From: RI-242 sp038246255
GTDB lineage: Bacteria; Planctomycetota; UBA1135; GCA-002686595
DNA: 64,000 nucleotides
Assembly: GCA_038246255.1 (NCBI GenBank)
Contig: JBBRWC010000001.1
Span: forward strand, 1-64,000
Direction: 5' to 3'
Part shown: piece by piece, positions 49,727 through 57,861 of the stretch
Layout: each line of letters begins with the position of its first letter
Numbering within the stretch: the stretch's first letter is position 1
Made by a program: the position numbers and the translations under genes
The notes under the pieces: generated by a model
What the model was told of the DNA's origin: nothing
Database searches by the model: none
The model's input: the letters and a program-made list of their open reading frames with translations, nothing else

Positions 49727-51336
49727 GACACTTTCTCGCTGCGGACGGCTTCGAGTTGGGCCTTGAGTTCGCGCCGCGCCACCTTGCCACGGTCGTTTTT
49801 CGGCAGATCCGCGCGCCATAGGAACCACCGCGGATATTTGTGCGGCGCCAGCAGGCCCTTCAAGTGGATTTTGAGCGCTTCGCCGAGCGTGTCGTCTCCC
49901 ACGTGCCCCACGCGCGGCACGACGAACGCCAGGGGCTTGACGAGTCCATCACCTTCATCGTGGCCGACCACACACACCTGTGCGACCGCGGGGTGCGCCA
50001 GCAAGGCCTCTTCGATCTCGATCGGCGAAACCCAAATCCCCGAGCACTTCAGCAGGTCGTCTGAGCGCCCCTCGTACCAATAGAAACCCTCTGCGTCGCG
50101 GCGGAAGATGTCGGCCGAGGTGCACCACTCACCGGCGAAGGTTTCGATCGACTTGTCGCGATCCGCCCAGTAGCAGATCGCGGTGCTACCCCCACGGACC
50201 TGGAGCCGGCCGGGCTCGCCGTCGGAGACCCCGCGACCCGACCCGTCGATGATGCGCGCTTCGTAACCCTCGACGACACGCCCCAGGCTGCCGGGTTTGA
50301 CCTCGCCCGGGTGGTTCGTGATGTAGATGTGGAACATCTCGGCGGAACCGATCCCATCGAGGATCTCCACACCCGCCCGCGCTTGCCATTCCTCGAGCAG
50401 CGGCCGCGGGAGCGCTTCGCCGGCCGAAAGTGTGACACGCAGGCTACCAAGATCAGCGCCCGCCATGCGCTCCGAGCGCAGCATGTTGTTGACCATCGTC
50501 GGCACACTGGTCAACACGGTCGGTGAATGCATAGCGATCTGGTCGAACAGCTCCTCCGCCGTCGCGCGCTGCGCAAAAAGCGCCACTGAACCGCCGAAGC
50601 GGAAGGGGAACATCAGGTTCGTTCCTGTGGCATAACCAAAAAAGAGTTTGGGAACCGACAGGCACACATCGCTTTCGCGGTAGCCAACGACGCGGCGCGC
50701 GTAGGTTTCGGTCGAGTACGCAAAGTCGCGCTGGCGGTGGACGCAGGCTTTCGACCGACCCGTGGAACCGGAGGTGAAAAGCCAACCCGCGAGGTCGTCG
50801 GGGCCGGTGGGCTCCGTCGCAGCGAGGTCGGAATCGGGATCCTCTGCGTCGAGGGCGTCCTCGTAGGGCGTGAAGTCCGTCGACGGCCCAACGACGAACA
50901 GCGACTTCGCGAGGCGTGCGCGGCGGAACGCGGGCGCGAGCTCCGGCAGCGTCGAAGCGTGCGCGATCACCACGCGCGCTTTCGAGTATTCAAGGTAGTA
51001 GGCGTACTCCTCGCATTTGAGCAGCGGGTTCACCATCGCGAACACCGCGCCCGCCCGCAAAACGCCGAAAAACGCCTCGGCGAACTCGAAACCGTCGGGC
51101 AGGACGAGCAAAACACGCTCTTCCGGGCGCACCCCCGCCCGGCGCAGGGCCGCGGCGACCCGTCGCGAGCGCTCCGCGACCCGCCCGTAGGTGCGCATCT
51201 CGTCGCCCACCCACAGCGCGGCTTTGCCCGCGCGCCCGGCGTCGAGATTGTGGTCGAGGAAGTACTCGGCCAGGTTGAGGCGCGCCGGAAATGCGGGAAA
51301 ACTAGGTAGCGGCTCGGGCTCAAACGACACGGTCAT
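49723..51336 (-). CDS. Benzoate-CoA ligase-like acyl-CoA synthetase
   Basis: A 537-residue adenylate-forming enzyme of the ANL superfamily. The P-loop LFTSGSTGRSKACVH is near residue 190, the A5 motif GIGSAEMFHIYITN near 330, the hinge YEGRSDDLLKCSG near 420 and the catalytic Lys in LPKNDRGKVARREL near 520. The GSAEMFHIYITN and DLLKCSGIWVSP forms are typical of benzoate-CoA ligases, so an aromatic carboxylate is the best substrate guess. It starts at ATG 51336 overlapping the pseudokinase stop (ATGA) and in turn overlaps the amidase gene. Confidence 0.9.
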   Translation of the reverse strand: MTVSFEPEPLPSFPAFPARLNLAEYFLDHNLDAGRAGKAALWVGDEMRTYGRVAERSRRVAAALRRAGVRPEERVLLVLPDGFEFAEAFFGVLRAGAVFAMVNPLLKCEEYAYYLEYSKARVVIAHASTLPELAPAFRRARLAKSLFVVGPSTDFTPYEDALDAEDPDSDLAATEPTGPDDLAGWLFTSGSTGRSKACVHRQRDFAYSTETYARRVVGYRESDVCLSVPKLFFGYATGTNLMFPFRFGGSVALFAQRATAEELFDQIAMHSPTVLTSVPTMVNNMLRSERMAGADLGSLRVTLSAGEALPRPLLEEWQARAGVEILDGIGSAEMFHIYITNHPGEVKPGSLGRVVEGYEARIIDGSGRGVSDGEPGRLQVRGGSTAICYWADRDKSIETFAGEWCTSADIFRRDAEGFYWYEGRSDDLLKCSGIWVSPIEIEEALLAHPAVAQVCVVGHDEGDGLVKPLAFVVPRVGHVGDDTLGEALKIHLKGLLAPHKYPRWFLWRADLPKNDRGKVARRELKAQLEAVRSEKVS

Positions 51337-52241
51337 CCCTTCGCTCGCATACCGGGGTGCTCGAGCGCCGCCTCCAAAGCCGCGCGGAACTCGAGGGGGC
51401 TTGCATAACGCCGCTCACGATCGGCGTGCAACCCGCCGCGAATGGCGTGTTCGAGAGCCGTCGGCACTGCGGCTTTGGGCGCGCGATCCAGACAGCGCGG
51501 CGGCTCTTTGGCGAGCTTCGATTGGAACACTTCCAAGAACGTTTTGCCGGCCCAGGGTTGCACTCCCGTCGCCAGTTCGAAAAGCAGCGTCGCCGCGCTG
51601 TAGACGTCACTTTGCACGTCGGGGCACTCGCCGCCGAAGAGCTCGACCGGAGCGTAGTACGGTGTGCCGATAAGAGCCGTGCGCTCACCCAGTGCCTTCG
51701 CGCTCCAAAGCCCCGGCGTCGTGCCGCCGTCGACGAGCACCAACGTCGCCGTAGTGGCGTCGAAATGGGCGCTGACGTCGGTGCACCACACCGTCGCCGG
51801 CTTGACGTCCCCGTGGACGAGGCCGAGGCCGTGGATCGCGCCCAAACCGTCGAGGATGCCCATGCCAAGTTCGACGACGGCCGCCGCGGAGAAACGGACA
51901 CCGGAGGCCAAGGAGCTGCGCAGTGCCGCGCCTTGGGGAAGGTCCGTCACGAGAACGAGGCTCGTGGTACCGACGGTGGCGATGTCGCGCACCGCGAGCA
52001 CGCGCTCGGAGCGGACACGCTTCCAGGGCTGCCAGTTCCGCGCGAACTCGTTCAACTCGCGCTCCCCGTCGAAGAGTGACGGCGGAAACACCTGCAACTC
52101 GCACGCATCGCCGTCGGCGGCGAGGTCGCGCGCTTCGAACGCGACCGAGAGGCCGCCCTGGCGGTGCGGCCGCACGATTTCGTAGCGCTCCGCGACGACG
52201 CGCCCCGGGCCGATTTCATACACGCTGAGACTGTTCTGCAT
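51333..52241 (-). CDS. Protein-kinase-fold protein, probable pseudokinase
   Basis: A 302-residue kinase-like domain with no extra domains or membrane span. The glycine loop (RPHRQGGLSVAFEA, about 24-37), HGDVKPATV catalytic loop (Asp 145) and YYAPVELFGG activation-segment end are recognisable. Key residues have changed: the ATP-binding Lys of strand 3 is Gln (CELQVF, about 50), the catalytic-loop Asn is Thr 150, HRD is HGD and DFG is DGG (171-173). Residual activity is doubtful; a regulatory or scaffold role is likelier. It is translationally coupled to the CoA ligase (ATGA overlap), which is an uncommon pairing. Confidence 0.8.
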   Translation of the reverse strand: MQNSLSVYEIGPGRVVAERYEIVRPHRQGGLSVAFEARDLAADGDACELQVFPPSLFDGERELNEFARNWQPWKRVRSERVLAVRDIATVGTTSLVLVTDLPQGAALRSSLASGVRFSAAAVVELGMGILDGLGAIHGLGLVHGDVKPATVWCTDVSAHFDATTATLVLVDGGTTPGLWSAKALGERTALIGTPYYAPVELFGGECPDVQSDVYSAATLLFELATGVQPWAGKTFLEVFQSKLAKEPPRCLDRAPKAAVPTALEHAIRGGLHADRERRYASPLEFRAALEAALEHPGMRAKG

Positions 52242-52294
52242 GGTTCTGGCGGCGCTGGGTCTCGCGTGGGGTCGGACGCGCGGCGCGCTCCAAT

Positions 52295-52666
52295 CTAACG
52301 CGCTGGGCCCCCGCCGTCGATTCCGGACACGGGATCGATCCCCGTGAGCTCGTCGTCGGGGATCAAAAGGCGCTCCACGGGTCGCCCCCCCACAACGTGG
52401 CTCGCGATGATCTCGTCCACGTCATCTACCGTGACGTTGCCATACCAAACGGCATCGGGGTAGATCACCACGCAGACGCCCTTTGCGCACTGGTCGAGGC
52501 ACCCCGCCTTGTTCGGGCGCACGATGCGTTTGCACCCCTGTTCGAACAGCTTGACCTTGAACGCCGACGCGACGTCGTCGGCGCCCTTCGACGCACAGCA
52601 ACCCGTCGGATGACCGTCGGCGCGGCGGTTCGTGCAAATGAAGACGTGGCGCTGGAACTTGGCCAT
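52295..52666 (-). CDS. Thioredoxin-like [2Fe-2S] ferredoxin
   Basis: A 123-residue ferredoxin with the thioredoxin-like fold (related to the NuoE C-terminal domain and the Shethna-type ferredoxin). The cluster cysteines are expected at HVFICTNRR (about 11), GCCASKG (about 23-24) and AGCLDQCAKG (about 56 and 60). The last 25 residues are a Gly/Asp-rich tail. It carries one electron and has no signal peptide. It is 18 bp after the acyl-CoA dehydrogenase gene and may be its electron partner or serve another oxidoreductase of this cluster; this is inferred from position only. Confidence 0.9.
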   Translation of the reverse strand: MAKFQRHVFICTNRRADGHPTGCCASKGADDVASAFKVKLFEQGCKRIVRPNKAGCLDQCAKGVCVVIYPDAVWYGNVTVDDVDEIIASHVVGGRPVERLLIPDDELTGIDPVSGIDGGGPAR

Positions 52667-52684
52667 GGGTGGGGAAGGGCCGAT

Positions 52685-53971
52685 TCAGCCGGCCGGGGTT
52701 TCGCCCACGCGGGCGAGGATCAATTTGCCAAGAATCAACTTCTGGATCTCGCTCGCACCTTCGTAGATGCGAAGCGAGCGCACTTCCCGATAAAGCGATT
52801 CCACAACCTCGCCACGGCGCACCCCACGACCGCCGTGGTGTTGCACAGCGCGGTCGCAGATCCAACCGGCGACCTCGGTCGCAAAGAGCTTCGCCCGCGC
52901 CACCTCGAGCCCCGCATCCACACCGCTGTCCACACACGCCGCAGCCTCGGCGACGAGCAACTGCGCGGCGCGCAAGCGCGTGTCCATTTCAGCGAGGTCA
53001 AAACGCAATCCCTGATTATCGCCGAGGGCGCGTCCAAACTGGCGACGTGACGCAAGGTGGCGGCGAGACTCGTCGAGCGCACGCCGCGCAAAACCGTTGG
53101 CCGCGGCAGCCACTGTCGTGCGGAAGCGCGAGAGGGTCGCGAGCGCAAGGTCGAGCCCCGCACCCTCCTGCCCGAGCAGCCAGCCGTTTTCGACCCGCAC
53201 CGCGTCGAAATGCACTTCGCCGATCGGATGGGGCGCGATGACCTCGAACGCCTCGACGCGGACACCGGCGGTGGCGCGCGGCACGTAGAACATCGAAAGT
53301 CCGCCGGGGCACCGATCGCCGGGTGCTCCGGCGGTGCGCGCGAGGACCGTGAAAAAATCTGCGATCGGAGCGTTGGAAATGAACGTTTTGAGACCGTCGA
53401 GCTGCCAGCCGCCGCCCATGCGAACCGCGGTTGTCGCCACTTCATCGAGGCTCGACCCTGCGCCCGGCTCCGTCAGGCAATAACCCGCGATGCGCCGGCC
53501 AGCCACCACATCCGCGAGGATCGGGCGTGCGAGCGCAGGGTCGCCGGCCCGGGCGAGGGGATAGCTGCCAAGTCCCTGCATGACGAGCATCAGGTCCAAC
53601 AGGCCGTCCCCATAGGCGAGTTCGTCGCGCAGCCACGCCAGGGCGCGCACACTCACGTCGTCGGGCCGCGCCAAACCGTGCAGCGCTGCGCCGCCGCCGC
53701 TCTCGGGGATGGAGTAGCTCAGCAGCCCGTGCTCGGCGAGCGTCGCGAGCGCGGCCCTTGCTGCGACCTCACCGGCTGCGACTCCACCGGCTGCGACTCC
53801 ACCGGCTGCGACTCCACCGGCGGCGGCGCCTGGCGGTGCGTGCACGGCGCCCAGAACGGCGTCCTTGGCGCGGCGCAGCAACTGGGTGCGCAGTTCGGCA
53901 ACCCGCGCGGGAGCAGCGGCTGCGTCATCGGTGTCTCCCGCAGCCATGCCTGATTTCGCCGCCTCGGCCAT
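52685..53971 (-). CDS. Acyl-CoA dehydrogenase with variable Ala/Gly linker
   Basis: About 428 residues. Residues 1-70 are an unusual Ala-rich extension containing the repeat AAGGV. The enzyme proper follows, with GYCLTEPGAGSSLDEVA in the flavin region, GLKTFISNA, GRALGDNQGLRFDLAEMD and RIYEGASEIQKLIL at the C-terminus with the candidate catalytic Glu. ATG 53971 is given; a GTG at 53977 overlapping the enoyl-CoA hydratase stop (GTGA) is equally credible. It is less like the other two acyl-CoA dehydrogenases of the window than they are to each other. It pairs with the hydratase upstream. Confidence 0.9.
   Translation of the reverse strand: MAEAAKSGMAAGDTDDAAAAPARVAELRTQLLRRAKDAVLGAVHAPPGAAAGGVAAGGVAAGGVAAGEVAARAALATLAEHGLLSYSIPESGGGAALHGLARPDDVSVRALAWLRDELAYGDGLLDLMLVMQGLGSYPLARAGDPALARPILADVVAGRRIAGYCLTEPGAGSSLDEVATTAVRMGGGWQLDGLKTFISNAPIADFFTVLARTAGAPGDRCPGGLSMFYVPRATAGVRVEAFEVIAPHPIGEVHFDAVRVENGWLLGQEGAGLDLALATLSRFRTTVAAAANGFARRALDESRRHLASRRQFGRALGDNQGLRFDLAEMDTRLRAAQLLVAEAAACVDSGVDAGLEVARAKLFATEVAGWICDRAVQHHGGRGVRRGEVVESLYREVRSLRIYEGASEIQKLILGKLILARVGETPAG
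53771..53815 (-). repeat. In-frame 15-bp tandem repeat inside the acyl-CoA dehydrogenase gene
   Basis: Three identical 15-bp units (ACCGGCTGCGACTCC on the plus strand), plus partial units at both ends, encode repeated AAGGV in the N-terminal extension. The unit length keeps the frame, so copy number can change without damage to the enzyme. Confidence 0.8.
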
Positions 53972-53973
53972 AG

Positions 53974-54789
53974 TCACCCGCGATGTTCCGACGGTGCGCG
54001 TTCGCGGAACACCGGTTCGCGCTTTTCGAGCGCCGCTGTGTACCCCGCGCGGTAATCCGGGTGGCGCATGCACTCCGCCTGGATCCAGCCCTCCGCCGCG
54101 AAAGCCTCTTCCATCGTCATGGACGCTTCGGCGTTCAGCATGCGTTTCGTGACGGCGAGTCCGAACGCAGGTCCGTCGGCGAGCTTGCCCGCCCAACGTT
54201 GGGCTTCGGGCAAAAGCTCGTGTTCGAGGACAACGCGGTTGTACAGGCCGATTTCGTACGCGCGCTGGGGGCTCACGAACTCGCCCGCCAGCAGCATTTC
54301 GCTGGCGTGGCCGAAGCCGACGATGCGCGGCAAGAGCCAAGCCGCTCCCATGTCGGCGCCGGACAACCCGACTTTTGTGAAGAGGAACGCGATTTTCGCG
54401 TTCTCCGTCGCGATGCGCAGGTCCGCGGCAGCCGCGATCACGGCGCCCGCGCCACACGTCACACCGTTCAGCGCCGCGATCACCGGCTTCTCCAAACGCC
54501 GGATGTTGGCGATCAGTTCGCACGTCATCCGCGTGAAGGCGTAAAGCTCCGCATCGGGGACGTCCATCAGGGCCCCGATAATGTCCTTGACGTCGCCGCC
54601 GGAGCAAAATGCGCGCCCCGTGCCCGTGATGACGACCGCGCGGGCAGCCTCGCGGGTGCGCAGCGCGGCAAAAAAGTCGCGCAGCTCCGCGTAGGAGTCG
54701 AACGTCAGGGCGTTGAGGCGTCCGGGCCGGTCGAGGGTGACCGTTCCGACACCGTCCTGTTCGTCGTAGCGAAAGTGCTGGGGTTGCAT
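53974..54789 (-). CDS. Enoyl-CoA hydratase/isomerase family protein
   Basis: A 271-residue crotonase-fold enzyme. The oxyanion-hole segments VVITGTGRAFCSGGDVKDI (about 50-68) and VIAALNGVTCGAGAVIAAAADLR (residues near 105-127, marked by NGVTCGAGA) are intact, followed by KIAFLFTKVGLSGADMGAAWLLPRIVG. The Glu pair of classical hydratases is not clearly conserved in the second position, so a hydratase is likely but isomerase or hydrolase activity is possible. It heads the minus-strand cluster and could supply the hydration step missing from the thiolase operon. Confidence 0.92.
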   Translation of the reverse strand: MQPQHFRYDEQDGVGTVTLDRPGRLNALTFDSYAELRDFFAALRTREAARAVVITGTGRAFCSGGDVKDIIGALMDVPDAELYAFTRMTCELIANIRRLEKPVIAALNGVTCGAGAVIAAAADLRIATENAKIAFLFTKVGLSGADMGAAWLLPRIVGFGHASEMLLAGEFVSPQRAYEIGLYNRVVLEHELLPEAQRWAGKLADGPAFGLAVTKRMLNAEASMTMEEAFAAEGWIQAECMRHPDYRAGYTAALEKREPVFRERAPSEHRG

Positions 54790-54894
54790 GTTCGTGGGGG
54801 CCGCGGGAGGATCAAGAGCCTATCCGAAGAGCGCCCACACCCCCCGCGGGATCCCACCTTGGCACCGCGGGCCGCTGCTGTACCCTGGCCTGAA

Positions 54895-56382
54895 ATGGCC
54901 ACGACCGCGCTGACACCGCTTCCGCGAACACCGCGCCACAGACCGCGTCAACGGCCGTGCGCTAGCCCCGCGCTCGCCCGCCTCTTCGCGGGACTCGTCC
55001 GCGCAGCCGCGGCGGCGCTCCTGGCTGGCTGTTCGGGGAACGCGCCGGACCCCGCGCAGAACCTGCTCCTCGTCTCGATCGATACCCTGCGGGCCGACGC
55101 GCTCGGCGTGTATGGCTCGACCCGCGGCGCCACGCCGCAGCTCGACACCTGGGCGGCCCGGGGTGTGCTGTTCGAGCGCGCATTCAGCCACTCGCCCAAA
55201 ACAGCGCCCGCGCATCATTCGCTGCTCACTTCCCTGACTCCGCGTGTGCACGGTGTCGGCAACCTCGACACCGCTGGCGCGTCGCACTTGCCGCCCGAAG
55301 CGGTGCCGCTGGCGCAGACGCTTGCGACGCGTGGGTTCCGCACCGGTGCGTTCACCGGCGGCGGCAACATGAAGGCGCTGCTCGGTTTCGACCGCGGATT
55401 CGAGATCTACGACGATGGCCCGGGCACGCTCGCGGCAAAGTTGACGAAAGCGCGCCGATGGCTGCGCGACAACGGGGACGGGCGTTGGTTCCTGTTTTTC
55501 CACACGTACCACGTCCACGACCCCTACCTCGTGCCCGCGGACCTGCTGGCGCGTTTCGCGGATCCGGGTTACGGCGGGCGTATCGTGGGCACACGCGCAG
55601 AGCTGATGCAGCGCAGCGCCGCGGGCGAAGACCTCGCACCCAAACGTTCGGGACACGACAACATCGGTGCGAACTTCTGGCTGCGGGTTGACGAACAGGA
55701 TCCCGCCGACCACCAACACCTCCACGACCTCTACACCGCTGGAGTCGCCGACGCCGATCGACAGATCGGCGACTTTTTGGGCGGGCTGGAGCGCTCCGGA
55801 CAGCTCGACAACACCCTCGTCGTCGTGACCTCCGACCACGGCGAGGAGTTCGGCGAACACGGGCGCCTGCGCCACGACCGGCTTTGGCAGGAAGTCCTGC
55901 ACGTACCGCTCCTCGTGCAGCTTCCCGGTGGCCGAGCGGCGGGCACACGGATCGCGGCGCCCGTGCGGCACATCGACTTCGTGCCGAGTGCGCTCGCTCT
56001 GCTCGACGTCGCGGACACGACACACCTGCGCCAGGGCCGCAGTTGGGCCGATTGGATCGGGCGCACCACGCCGGTGACCGAGGACCGGATTGTGTTCGGC
56101 GAGCACCGCTCGCGGCGCGAGGTCCCGCTCGACACCTGGAGCCTGCGCCGAGGCGGGTGGCTCCTGTTGCACGACAGCGAAGGCGACCACCTGCGCGATC
56201 TGCGCAGGGATCCGGCCGAGGTCGTCCCCGTCGCAGACGGAGAACGCGCAGCGGAGTTGCGCACCGCGGCCCTTGCCGAGTTGGCGCGCCTCGAATCCTA
56301 CGCCAGCCAGCTCACGCGCGGCACCGGCGTCGAGATCGACGCGGCAACCCGCGCGGAGCTCAAGGCGCTGGGTTATTTCTGA
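54895..56382 (+). CDS. Sulfatase-fold (alkaline phosphatase superfamily) lipoprotein
   Basis: A 495-residue exported protein. A basic N-terminus precedes a hydrophobic segment and lipobox AALLAGCSG (Cys about 46). The fold is shown by LLLVSIDTLRADALGVYG (metal Asp 63), FSHSPKTAPAHHSLLTSLTPRVHG and VVTSDHGEEFGEHG. At the formylglycine position of sulfatases (CxPSR) there is Thr 103 in TAPAH, so it cannot be a formylglycine sulfatase; phosphodiesterase or phosphotransferase activity with Thr as nucleophile is likelier. It ends ALGYF, near the common LGY terminus of this group. It is divergent from the hydratase gene. Confidence 0.85.
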   Translation: MATTALTPLPRTPRHRPRQRPCASPALARLFAGLVRAAAAALLAGCSGNAPDPAQNLLLVSIDTLRADALGVYGSTRGATPQLDTWAARGVLFERAFSHSPKTAPAHHSLLTSLTPRVHGVGNLDTAGASHLPPEAVPLAQTLATRGFRTGAFTGGGNMKALLGFDRGFEIYDDGPGTLAAKLTKARRWLRDNGDGRWFLFFHTYHVHDPYLVPADLLARFADPGYGGRIVGTRAELMQRSAAGEDLAPKRSGHDNIGANFWLRVDEQDPADHQHLHDLYTAGVADADRQIGDFLGGLERSGQLDNTLVVVTSDHGEEFGEHGRLRHDRLWQEVLHVPLLVQLPGGRAAGTRIAAPVRHIDFVPSALALLDVADTTHLRQGRSWADWIGRTTPVTEDRIVFGEHRSRREVPLDTWSLRRGGWLLLHDSEGDHLRDLRRDPAEVVPVADGERAAELRTAALAELARLESYASQLTRGTGVEIDAATRAELKALGYF

Positions 56383-56389
56383 CCGCGCC

Positions 56390-57772
56390 TCACAGGCCCT
56401 TGACGCCCCAACCCGCGCGGTAGGGTGTGTGCAGCAGCCGATTCGCGTCGTTTTGGGCAAAACGCCCCGCCGCGCCGTTCCAGTTCAGCGTGGTGTGCGG
56501 GTAGTGGAGCGCGACGTTGCCGAGCAGCGCCACCTCGGTCAAGTGCGCCGAGTATTGGAATCCACTCTCAAGGCGCTTACCCGACAGGCACGCATCCACC
56601 CACTCGTGCCAGTGCTGACGATCCTCGACGGCGGGCAGCTCGACGCCGGCAAAACGGGAGTCGGGCAGCAGCCGCGGCGGGTCGTAGGGGCTTGCGAGCA
56701 ACGCTCCCTGCTCACCCAGGAACAGGCACGCGTTTTTCCACACACCGTCTTTCCAATCGCCGTCGCCGGCTTCGACCTCGTCGAGCTGCGTGTGCGGCAT
56801 GCGTCCGCCGTCGTGCCAGGTCAACCGGACCGGCTGTCCAACCGTGTGCGCGGTCCCCTCGAACTCGTAGTGCACCCGCGACCAAAGCGGATAGCTGTCG
56901 GCGCCCGGCGGCGGGCCCTCGGAGCGCACCCGCCGCGGCGCGCCGAGCCCAAGAAACCACAGCGCGGGATCCATCAGGTGACATGCCATGTCGCCCTGCG
57001 CCCCCGTGCCAAAATCCTTCCACCCGCGCCACGAAAACGGGTGGTAGTTGCCCGTCACGAAGGGCCGATAGGGCGCAACGCCGAGCCACAGGTCCCAATC
57101 CAAACCCTCGGGCACAGGGTCGTCGCCGGCGGGACGCTCCACGCCCTGGGGCCACCAACCCGCCGGACGATCGGTCCACACATGGACCTCGTAGACCTTG
57201 CCAATGTGGCCCGCGCGAAGGAGAGCGAGCGCCTGGCGGTAGTGCGGCGCGGCGCGGTTTTGAATGCCCATTTGGGTCGCCGTCCGCGCGGCGCGGTCCG
57301 CCGCAGCGATGGCGCGGGCTTCGTGGACGGTGCGCGTCAGGGGCTTTTGCCCGTACACGTGCAAGCCCGCGCGCAGCGCGCTCATCACGATCGGAGCGTG
57401 CATGTGGTCGGGGGTCGAGACGTGCACCGCATCGATGGCGTCCGATTCTTTGGCGAGCATCTCGCGCCAATCGGTGTAGCGTCGCGCTCCCGGATGCTTT
57501 TGCGCAGCGGCCTCGAGCCGTGTGGCGTCAACGTCGCACAGCGCGACGATGTCAACCGCGTCGTGCTTGGCGATTTCCGCGAGGTCGGTCTCCCCCATCC
57601 CTCCGCAACCGATCGCGCCGTGGCGCAATCGCCCGCGCGTGACCACCGGCCCGCCGCCCGCAAGCGACGTGCAGGACGACAACACCGAAGCGGTCCCGGC
57701 CGCGAGTGCGGCGGCGGTGGCCGTGGCGGCGGAGCGGGCGAAAAACGCGCGGCGGGAGAGGGATTGGGTCAT
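56390..57772 (-). CDS. Tat-exported Gfo/Idh/MocA family oxidoreductase
   Basis: A 460-residue NAD(P)-dependent sugar oxidoreductase-fold protein. The N-terminus SRRAFFARSAATATAAALAAG is a twin-arginine signal. The Rossmann part has GAIGCGGMGETDL and VALCDVDATRLEAAAQKH; the substrate part has STPDHMHAPIVMSALRAG (residues DHMHAP near 120), YGQKPLTRTVHEA with the conserved Lys-Pro and GDMACHLMDPALWFLGL. Such exported members are expanded in planctomycetes, where they are thought to act on unusual sugars. It starts 89 bp after the isomerase gene and converges with the sulfatase-fold gene with only 7 bp between stops. Confidence 0.93.
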   Translation of the reverse strand: MTQSLSRRAFFARSAATATAAALAAGTASVLSSCTSLAGGGPVVTRGRLRHGAIGCGGMGETDLAEIAKHDAVDIVALCDVDATRLEAAAQKHPGARRYTDWREMLAKESDAIDAVHVSTPDHMHAPIVMSALRAGLHVYGQKPLTRTVHEARAIAAADRAARTATQMGIQNRAAPHYRQALALLRAGHIGKVYEVHVWTDRPAGWWPQGVERPAGDDPVPEGLDWDLWLGVAPYRPFVTGNYHPFSWRGWKDFGTGAQGDMACHLMDPALWFLGLGAPRRVRSEGPPPGADSYPLWSRVHYEFEGTAHTVGQPVRLTWHDGGRMPHTQLDEVEAGDGDWKDGVWKNACLFLGEQGALLASPYDPPRLLPDSRFAGVELPAVEDRQHWHEWVDACLSGKRLESGFQYSAHLTEVALLGNVALHYPHTTLNWNGAAGRFAQNDANRLLHTPYRAGWGVKGL

Positions 57773-57861
57773 CGGGGAGGGGACCTGTTGGGGGGGGGGA
57801 CGTGATTCGGGAGCGCAGCCGCTCGAGCCCAGCGCGCCCAGCGTGCGGGCGCCGTTCGCGA

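Noticed and set aside
47600..54789. Classical anaerobic benzoyl-CoA degradation cluster
   Set aside because: The ligase fits, but no benzoyl-CoA reductase, dienoyl-CoA hydratase or BoxABC epoxidase genes are present, so the pathway name is not justified.
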